Shown in pieces: positions 58,889 to 64,000 of a stretch of DNA of 64,000 nt (its first letter is position 1; each line of letters opens with the position of its first letter). Location: positions 1 to 64,000 of the forward strand of contig CAMBFI010000015.1 in the NCBI GenBank assembly GCA_945865935.1, in the 5' to 3' direction. The notes under the pieces were generated by a model. The model was given only the letters and a program-made list of their open reading frames with translations. It did not search any database and was not told the origin of the DNA. Source of the stretch: Bordetella parapertussis (lineage in GTDB: Bacteria > Pseudomonadota > Gammaproteobacteria > Burkholderiales > Burkholderiaceae_B). A program made the position numbers and the translations under genes.

Positions 58889-59026
58889 AAATCCACCTAT
58901 TGAGGAGGGTGGAGGAGACAACCTTGGCAAGTTAAGGAGGGGGCACGTTTGGTGCGCCTCAGTTGCTTTTACCGTCACGTCGCTTTCGGCGACGAGCGGC
59001 TAACCAACTTGGTACTTAACTTCCAT
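58856..59026 (-). ncRNA. Candidate small RNA with three CUCC anti-Shine-Dalgarno segments
   Basis: About 171 nt from the predicted start to the T-run. The 5' AAGUUAAG pairs with CUUAACUU (58930s), making a long closing stem around hairpins CGUCGC-CGAAA-GCGACG and GCAC-CAAAC-GUGC. Three C-rich segments follow: CCCCCUCCUU (58943-58934), CUCCUCC (58917-58911), and CUCCUC in the ten-base loop of a CCACC/GGUGG hairpin (58908-58912 with 58893-58897). Such CUCC loops in other bacterial sRNAs pair with ribosome-binding sites. No known family name is assigned. A nine-codon ORF at its 5' end is not credible as the product. Confidence 0.6.
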
Positions 59027-59032
59027 AGATGA

Positions 59033-59061
59033 ATAGTAGGCTATTTTTTTGTGCGTTGCAA
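59033..59061 (-). promoter_or_regulatory. Promoter of the candidate small RNA
   Basis: Minus strand: TTGCAA (59061-59056) and TACTAT (59038-59033) with exactly 17 bases between, each four of six to consensus, and start expected near 59026. It lies well downstream of coq7's stop (59146), so is separate from coq7. Confidence 0.5.
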
Positions 59062-59145
59062 GAATATTTGGTTTTCCCTATGAAAAAACTGGTAATTCGT
59101 TGTTTTTGTGCACCGCAACAACATAAAAAAGCAAATGTATTCCGC

Positions 59146-59823
59146 CTAGACGCGATAGGCTGTCGTTGTCATCAGGCGTGAAATGGCCTGCATGACCCCT
59201 TTCACCGGTGCCGGTAGCGGCAATGCCCCGTGGTTTTCCGCGGTTTCCCGATGTTTGATCTCATCTTTTTTCATTTGAAGCACGATGGCGCGAGAACGAC
59301 TGTCTTGGGCGGGCAAGCGCTCTAGGTGACTATCCAAGTGCGCCTCGACCTGCCGCTCTGTTTCCGCCATGAACCCAAGGTTATGGGCCACACCCGAGCG
59401 ACCTGCCAGGGAACCGAGGACAAAAGACCCGAAATACCAGATGGGATTTAAGAGGCTTGGACGCGCATCAAGCTCGGATAAGCGCTGCTCACACCACGCC
59501 AAGTGGTCCACCTCTTCTGCAGCCGCCTCGAGCAGAACCTGGGTACAAGCAGGATCCTTGCAAACAACGGACTGACCCCGATAAAGCGCCTGCGCACAGA
59601 TTTCGCCAACGTGGTTCACACGCATAAGCCCCGCGGCATGCCTCTTTTGAGCCATATCCAGCTCTTGAGGTTCGGGCGCCAGCGAAGCAGCCGGATTCGG
59701 GCGCTTAGACCGGACGGCTCCCGAAAGCACCTGCAAGGCCATGTCTGCCTCTGCGATCATCGCATCAAACAGGCCATGGCGGCGCACAAAGCCTGAAGCC
59801 AATTTCGGCAAAGAATCCTGCAT
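59146..59823 (-). CDS. coq7: Demethoxyubiquinone hydroxylase Coq7
   Basis: A diiron monooxygenase that adds the C6 hydroxyl in ubiquinone synthesis. The 225-aa protein has the carboxylate/His ligand pattern of the family: MRVNHVGEICAQALYRGQ, AAAEEVDHLAWCEQRL, ETERQVEAHLDSHL and KKDEIKHRETAENHG. Start ATG 59823. It stands alone, divergent from the OsmC gene by 114 bases. Confidence 0.95.
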   Translation of the reverse strand: MQDSLPKLASGFVRRHGLFDAMIAEADMALQVLSGAVRSKRPNPAASLAPEPQELDMAQKRHAAGLMRVNHVGEICAQALYRGQSVVCKDPACTQVLLEAAAEEVDHLAWCEQRLSELDARPSLLNPIWYFGSFVLGSLAGRSGVAHNLGFMAETERQVEAHLDSHLERLPAQDSRSRAIVLQMKKDEIKHRETAENHGALPLPAPVKGVMQAISRLMTTTAYRV

Positions 59824-59937
59824 GACTCACTCCACAATCGATTTACAGCCATTTTAGCCCGCCCTATGGGTCCGAGGACTCGATCCTTTCTAGGCCCGAA
59901 AGGATTATCATTCTTGCTTCAACGCTAAGGATCAGAT

Positions 59938-60384
59938 ATGGAAGTCAACATTGACTGGGGCGGGCCGCAAGGCATGCTGTTCGTCGCAAAAACAGGGACT
60001 GGGCATATTGCAGCCATGGACGGCGCACCAGAGGGTGGCGGTCACAACCTAGCCCCTCGCCCGATGGAACTGCTGCTCGCGGGAACTGGCGGTTGTACGG
60101 CCTACGATGTCGTGCTGATTCTAAAACGCGGGCGTCACGCCATCACGGGTTGCTCAGTCAAGCTGCAAGCAGAGCGCGCCGACGTCGACCCAAAGGTTTT
60201 CACCAAGATCCATTTTGTATTCACGGTCACCGGCGATAATCTCCCGCGTGCGGCGGTAGAGCGCGCAATTGCCTTATCCCACGAAAAATATTGTTCGGCC
60301 TCGGCCATGTTGGCGCACACCGCAGCCATTACTTGGTCAGCCGAAATCGTTCAAACCGGCGCCGCTGCACAGCCCACTGCTTAA
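59938..60384 (+). CDS. OsmC/YhfA-family protein
   Basis: A 148-aa OsmC-fold protein. The two redox cysteines of the family are present: [14 protein letters not shown] (Cys53) and [11 protein letters not shown] (about Cys119). OsmC members reduce organic hydroperoxides; the YhfA branch, closest here, has no proven function. AAGGA stands upstream of the ATG. It precedes thyA by 17 bases, and they may be co-transcribed. Confidence 0.88.
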   Translation: MEVNIDWGGPQGMLFVAKTGTGHIAAMDGAPEGGGHNLAPRPMELLLAGTGGCTAYDVVLILKRGRHAITGCSVKLQAERADVDPKVFTKIHFVFTVTGDNLPRAAVERAIALSHEKYCSASAMLAHTAAITWSAEIVQTGAAAQPTA

Positions 60385-60404
60385 CGCGACACCCGACCAA
60401 GATG

Positions 60405-61199
60405 ATGAACCAGTACGAAACCTTTATGCGCCACGTGTACACCACGGGCGTCAACAAGACGGACCGCACAGGTACCGGCACACGCTCGGTCTTTGGCTAT
60501 CAAATGCGCTTCGATCTTTCCAAGGGCTTCCCTATGGTCACCACAAAGAAACTGCACACGCGCAGTATCTTTGTGGAGTTGCTGTGGTTCTTAAGAGGCG
60601 ATTCAAACGTCCGGTGGCTACAGGAAAACGGCTGCACAATCTGGGACGAATGGGCGAGCCCGACCGGTGACCTAGGGCCCGTCTACGGCGTGCAGTGGCG
60701 CTCGTGGCCTACGCCAGACGGCCAGCATATCGATCAAATTACCCAGGTACTGGATCAAATCAAAAAAACACCTGACTCACGTCGCCTGATCGTGTCGGCA
60801 TGGAATGTAGGTGAGATTAAGAACATGGCCCTGCCGCCCTGCCATGCATTTTTTCAGTTCTATGTGGCTGACGGCAAACTCTCGTGCCAGCTGTACCAGC
60901 GTAGTGCTGATATTTTTCTTGGCGTGCCCTTCAATATCGCAAGCTACGCGCTTCTAACGCACATGGTGGCGCAACAGTGCGGGCTTGCAGTCGGCGACTT
61001 TGTATGGACGGGTGGTGATTGCCACATATACAGCAATCATTTTGACCAAGTCGAGCTACAGCTTTCACGCGAACCCCACCCTTACCCACAGCTGGTCATT
61101 CAACGCAAACCGGACTCGCTGTTCGATTATCGCTACGAAGACTTTGTGATCGAAAACTACAACCATCATCCGCATATCAAAGCCCCGGTAGCGGTGTAA
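60405..61199 (+). CDS. thyA: Thymidylate synthase
   Basis: Makes dTMP from dUMP with methylene-tetrahydrofolate as methyl donor and reductant. The 264-aa protein matches E. coli ThyA in length and pattern: NDRTGTGT-like KTDRTGTGT, the catalytic Cys in [12 protein letters not shown], and [24 protein letters not shown] 60405 gives MNQYETF; an ATG one codon earlier is also possible. folA follows, which regenerates the folate it oxidises. Confidence 0.97.
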   Translation: MNQYETFMRHVYTTGVNKTDRTGTGTRSVFGYQMRFDLSKGFPMVTTKKLHTRSIFVELLWFLRGDSNVRWLQENGCTIWDEWASPTGDLGPVYGVQWRSWPTPDGQHIDQITQVLDQIKKTPDSRRLIVSAWNVGEIKNMALPPCHAFFQFYVADGKLSCQLYQRSADIFLGVPFNIASYALLTHMVAQQCGLAVGDFVWTGGDCHIYSNHFDQVELQLSREPHPYPQLVIQRKPDSLFDYRYEDFVIENYNHHPHIKAPVAV

Positions 61200-61220
61200 T
61201 ACGTTGAGACTGAGTAAGCT

Positions 61221-61715
61221 ATGTCCCTAAGCCTGATTGTCGCCTACGCGCAGAACCGCACGATCGGCCGTGACAATAAACTGCCCTGGAAGCTCGCAGG
61301 CGACCTCGCCCACTTTAAGCGCACCACGCTCGGTCACCCCATCATCATGGGACGTAAAACGTGGGACTCCTTGGGTCGTCCCCTGCCCGGCCGTCGCAAC
61401 ATCGTCATTAGTCGCGACACGACTAAAGCCGCTGCGGGTGCTGAGTTCGTTGCAAGTCTCGATGAAGCGCTGGGGCGTTTGGCACCCAATGAAGACGCCT
61501 ATATTATCGGCGGCGCACAAATCTACCAGCAGGCACTCCCACATGCCGATCATGTCGTCGCCACAGAAGTTCAGGCAGTCGTCGAGGGCGATGCATTTTT
61601 TACTGCACTAGATCCAAAAGAATGGAAAGAAGTCTCACGCCTGAGCCATCCGCCTGAAAACGGCCTTGCCTACGACATTGTGCAGTACGATCGTCGCACG
61701 AATCCCGTCAATTAA
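61221..61715 (+). CDS. folA: Dihydrofolate reductase
   Basis: Reduces dihydrofolate produced by ThyA. The 164-aa protein has SLIVAYAQNRTIGRDNKLPWKL with the usual WK-type loop, the catalytic-type Asp replaced as normal by position in DLAHFKRTT, GRKTWDSLGRPLPGR and IIGGAQIYQQAL. Spacing to thyA is 21 bases; the thyA-folA pair is common. Confidence 0.96.
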   Translation: MSLSLIVAYAQNRTIGRDNKLPWKLAGDLAHFKRTTLGHPIIMGRKTWDSLGRPLPGRRNIVISRDTTKAAAGAEFVASLDEALGRLAPNEDAYIIGGAQIYQQALPHADHVVATEVQAVVEGDAFFTALDPKEWKEVSRLSHPPENGLAYDIVQYDRRTNPVN

Positions 61716-61743
61716 TACAACCCGCACTACGGACGCCATCGTC

Positions 61744-63639
61744 ATGAAGAAAAAACAAATCGGTGCAGCGGGCGTAGTCGCCGCCGTAGCGGTTGTATAT
61801 GCCGGGTTAAGTTGGTACGCCGGCGTGCATATCGAAGGACAATCCAAGGCGGCGGCTGAATCAATCAACGTTTCTTTGGCTCGCAGCTGGACTGAGCAGG
61901 CTCAGCTGTCCTTGCGCAGCTATGAGCGTGGCATATTTTCTAGTCGTGCCATCTATGCGCTGACCCTCACTAAGCAGGACAAGCAAGCTGATCGTCGTGA
62001 AATTCTTTGGTCGAATCACATCGAACACGGACCCTTGCCTTGGTCGCGCATCCAGCGCGGGGACTTCTCTCGTACGGGCGCAATCATTCAAACAACCGTG
62101 CTGAATAATACGACGACCGAGGCCCTATTTACCTCCACGGGCGGACGCTCTCCTGTATCGGGCACGACGTACGTCACGCGCGAAGGTGTCGCCACCGTTC
62201 GGTGGACAGTCCTGCCCTTTGACTACACCCAAGACTCTCTGCGCTTAAAACTAGGCGCAGCAGAATTTTCGGCGCGTATTGGGCCAAGTTTTAGTTTCTT
62301 CAAAAGCAATAGCAGCCTCGACGGTCTAACGCTTAGTGATGGAAAGCTAGCGCTAGAGATCAAAGGCTTGCAATGGTCGACGGACACCCGCGCCACACAA
62401 ACCGGAATGCAAATCGGAACGCGTGATGTTCGGATAGGCAGTCTAAGCTGGGCTTCGCTCGACTCCTCGAGCCTAGGGTTACAAAGGCTTGTAATGCGTA
62501 GCGACTTGCGTGAAGCAAACGACTTGCTAGGGGGCATCACGACCGCAGAGATCGGCGCACTGCGACTGAACGATAAGGCTTGGGGAGAACTCTCCCTATC
62601 TCTCGGGTATGAAAAACTGAACGGGAGCGCGCTACGGTCTCTGCTCGACTTGCAAGATAATTATTTTCTGCGAAAGCTACTTGGTGGCAGCGAGAATCAG
62701 TTCGCGGCAACTGCCGATACAAAGAAATTTTGGCAGCGTATCGCAACCTTAAGTAAAACGAGTCCTACACTAAATCTAAGTCCGCTTAGTTGGAAAACGA
62801 GTCAAGGCCGCAGCCAACTATCACTAGCGTTTACGCTCAGCCCTTCCGAAACAAACCCCGGTGGTATCGGCTTACAAGGCGCGCCCCTCAAGGAGCTCGA
62901 CGCAACACTCAGCCTGTCGACGCCCATGCTGACCGCAGCGTTCGCTCAAGCCCTTCAGACGCCCGGAGCCAATCCGACTCAGATAAAAACCAAAGCAGAT
63001 CAAGAAACACGCAAAGTACTTGACCAAGCCTTTCAACTCAAACTTGGTCGCGCACAAAATAACAAACTTGTTGCGCATTTTAATATTCAGGACGGAGACT
63101 TTCGATTAAATGGCCAGCGCATGCCTGGCGAACCGTTTGCCAAATGGCTGCGTACAACGCTCCCCACCGGATGGTTCACTGAGCGATCTCCCGCGTCGCA
63201 AGAAGCACCGGATGAGAGCGCAGTGATCAAACATCTTGATCCAGCGGTGCTGACCAGCCTATTAAGCGCTTCGGACTTCAGTTACGACGAGAGTCGCGAT
63301 AAGAGCGGCGATCGAGTGCTAAAAATTGGTACGGCTGAAACTGGTGCCGAAAAAATTGAATTCATCTTCGTCGGCTGTGGTGACGATCGCACGTGCGAAG
63401 ATGTGTTGATGCGTGCCACCTTCCCGAAAAATACACAGATTGCGTTGAGTGCAATCAATGAGTGGAACCAGCGCAATCGCTGGGCACGCGCCTTACTGAA
63501 CGATGCCGAGCAAGCGGTACTGGAAATGGATATCAGCGCTTACGGGGGCATTGAACGCGATGCGCTGGAATCAATGGTGGATAACTTTTTTAAACTATTG
63601 CGCGAGTTTGCAACAACTATATCGAAAGCAGGGAAATAG
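61744..63639 (+). CDS. DUF945 (YdgA-like) family protein
   Basis: A 631-aa protein with one N-terminal membrane or signal segment (KKKQIGAAGVVAAVAVVYAGLSWYAG, shown by residues 2-27) and a long periplasmic part. The opening and repeated LSLGYEKLNG-type segments resemble the DUF945/YdgA family of unknown function, often linked to the envelope. It is longer than the roughly 500-aa E. coli member, with extra sequence in the C-terminal third that includes a short Cys pair CGDDRTC. Start ATG 61744; an in-frame upstream part inside folA is not real. It follows folA by 28 bases. Confidence 0.7.
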   Translation: MKKKQIGAAGVVAAVAVVYAGLSWYAGVHIEGQSKAAAESINVSLARSWTEQAQLSLRSYERGIFSSRAIYALTLTKQDKQADRREILWSNHIEHGPLPWSRIQRGDFSRTGAIIQTTVLNNTTTEALFTSTGGRSPVSGTTYVTREGVATVRWTVLPFDYTQDSLRLKLGAAEFSARIGPSFSFFKSNSSLDGLTLSDGKLALEIKGLQWSTDTRATQTGMQIGTRDVRIGSLSWASLDSSSLGLQRLVMRSDLREANDLLGGITTAEIGALRLNDKAWGELSLSLGYEKLNGSALRSLLDLQDNYFLRKLLGGSENQFAATADTKKFWQRIATLSKTSPTLNLSPLSWKTSQGRSQLSLAFTLSPSETNPGGIGLQGAPLKELDATLSLSTPMLTAAFAQALQTPGANPTQIKTKADQETRKVLDQAFQLKLGRAQNNKLVAHFNIQDGDFRLNGQRMPGEPFAKWLRTTLPTGWFTERSPASQEAPDESAVIKHLDPAVLTSLLSASDFSYDESRDKSGDRVLKIGTAETGAEKIEFIFVGCGDDRTCEDVLMRATFPKNTQIALSAINEWNQRNRWARALLNDAEQAVLEMDISAYGGIERDALESMVDNFFKLLREFATTISKAGK

Positions 63640-63663
63640 CCGTAAGCACTCAGCCCGCCAAAA

Positions 63664-63695
63664 AGAAATAACCCGCCATCTGGCGGGTTATTTCT
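63664..63695. terminator. Bidirectional terminator between the DUF945 gene and gcvP
   Basis: A perfect 15-bp inverted repeat AGAAATAACCCGCCA/TGGCGGGTTATTTCT (63664-63678 with 63681-63695), with A- and T-rich ends so that it works for both converging genes. Confidence 0.85.
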
Positions 63696-63717
63696 TTACC
63701 AAGCAAGCATAGGCCTC

Positions 63718-64000
63718 TTAGGCATAGGCTTCGATCGGCAAACACGCACACACTAAATTACGATCGCCCCAAGCATTATCCACGCGACCCACTGGCGGCC
63801 AGTATTTTGCATCTCGCAAACTCGCTACAGGATATGCAGCCTGCTGTCGTGGGTAGTCATGATGCCACTCCTCTGCCAAAAGCATCTTGGCCGTATGCGG
63901 TGCATTCTTCAGAACGTTATCGGCACGATCTCTTTCGCCACGCTCGATCTGTGCGATCTCTGCGCGGATAGCAATCATGGCATCAACAAAACGATCTAAC
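63718..64000 (-). CDS. gcvP: Glycine dehydrogenase (decarboxylating), C-terminal end only
   Basis: The last about 93 codons of the glycine cleavage P-protein; the gene starts beyond the right edge. The C-terminal pattern is clear: [52 protein letters not shown], and the end in PIEAYA. The frame continues open to base 64000 with [11 protein letters not shown]. The rest of the protein cannot be judged from this window. Confidence 0.95.
   Translation of the reverse strand, partial: LDRFVDAMIAIRAEIAQIERGERDRADNVLKNAPHTAKMLLAEEWHHDYPRQQAAYPVASLRDAKYWPPVGRVDNAWGDRNLVCACLPIEAYA

Larger units (their letters stand above)
58759..59145. other. Intergenic region with a candidate small RNA
   Basis: The gap between the 6-dehydrogenase gene and coq7 has no credible protein gene. 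On the minus strand it carries a promoter (59033-59061), a probable transcript (59026 to 58856) and a terminator (58856-58888), listed separately. The leftward 6-dehydrogenase gene starts 98 bases beyond the terminator and must have its own promoter there. Confidence 0.7.

Noticed and set aside
58999-59026. Nine-codon ORF (MEVKYQVG) at the 5' end of the candidate small RNA
   Set aside because: No Shine-Dalgarno sequence, begins at the predicted transcript start, and its bases are needed for the long-range stem; leaderless translation cannot be excluded but is not supported.

Overview
The window is an ordinary, gene-dense piece of a betaproteobacterial chromosome, most likely from the order Burkholderiales and probably the family Alcaligenaceae. 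The basis is protein similarity recalled from memory, the rRNA leader sequence, a tctBA transporter pair, a CIRCE-controlled groESL operon, and the betaproteobacterial neighbourhood lolB / ispE / tRNA-Gln / prs / rplY / pth / ychF. I see no insertion sequence, prophage, integrase, CRISPR array or plasmid gene. Almost every gene is a recognisable core or metabolic gene. Many neighbours overlap by 1-4 bases, so much of the window is probably translationally coupled.

Layout, left to right. 1-350: promoter and leader of an rRNA operon running leftward out of the window; the 16S gene itself is not included. 350-4800: msrA, a small cytochrome c and ilvD (leftward), lgt (rightward), then a leftward unit of a coiled-coil division protein, zapA and 6S RNA. 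5160-8050: tctB, tctA and a 3-hydroxyisobutyrate-dehydrogenase-like gene, behind a potentially structured leader. 8080-15750: rppH (leftward), then proS, ybgC, tolQ, tolR, tolA, tolB, pal and cpoB, the complete Tol-Pal envelope system. 15790-20070: an EamA exporter, a hydroxyacid dehydrogenase and groESL with its CIRCE operator. 20090-26400: a crotonase, a fused tautomerase and pyrF, then a leftward run of ribBX, ribH, nusB, thiL, pgpA and pncC (riboflavin, thiamine, NAD salvage, phospholipid). 26500-32070: HAD phosphatase, CYTH-CHAD protein, ftsY, rsmD, coaD, ferredoxin, and a stand-alone MOSC N-terminal-domain protein. 32300-41440: a branched-chain-type ABC importer with a short-chain dehydrogenase inserted in the operon and a second one at its end, facing a ThDP-dependent 2-oxoacid decarboxylase and a hydroxycarboxylate dehydrogenase; this is the main catabolic block. 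41450-50870: ychF, acyl-CoA synthetase, CPBP protease, pth, rplY, prs, tRNA-Gln, ispE, lolB and a TPR protein. 50930-58760: mutM, a FAD-linked oxidase, phosphomannomutase, pgi, and a UDP-GlcNAc 4-epimerase / UDP-HexNAc 6-dehydrogenase pair. 58850-59060: a probable unannotated small RNA. 59150-64000: coq7, an OsmC protein, thyA, folA, a DUF945 protein and the 3' end of gcvP.

The most interesting non-gene signals are a leftward transcript at about 58856-59026, which has its own promoter, a strong terminator and three CUCC-type anti-Shine-Dalgarno segments, and a nested stem structure upstream of tctB. Among proteins, the items worth a second look are a tandem 4-oxalocrotonate tautomerase, a RibBX with a dead cyclohydrolase half, a MOSC N-terminal domain without its catalytic domain, and ftsY and rsmD with back-to-back start codons. 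I did not find a clearly new multi-gene system.
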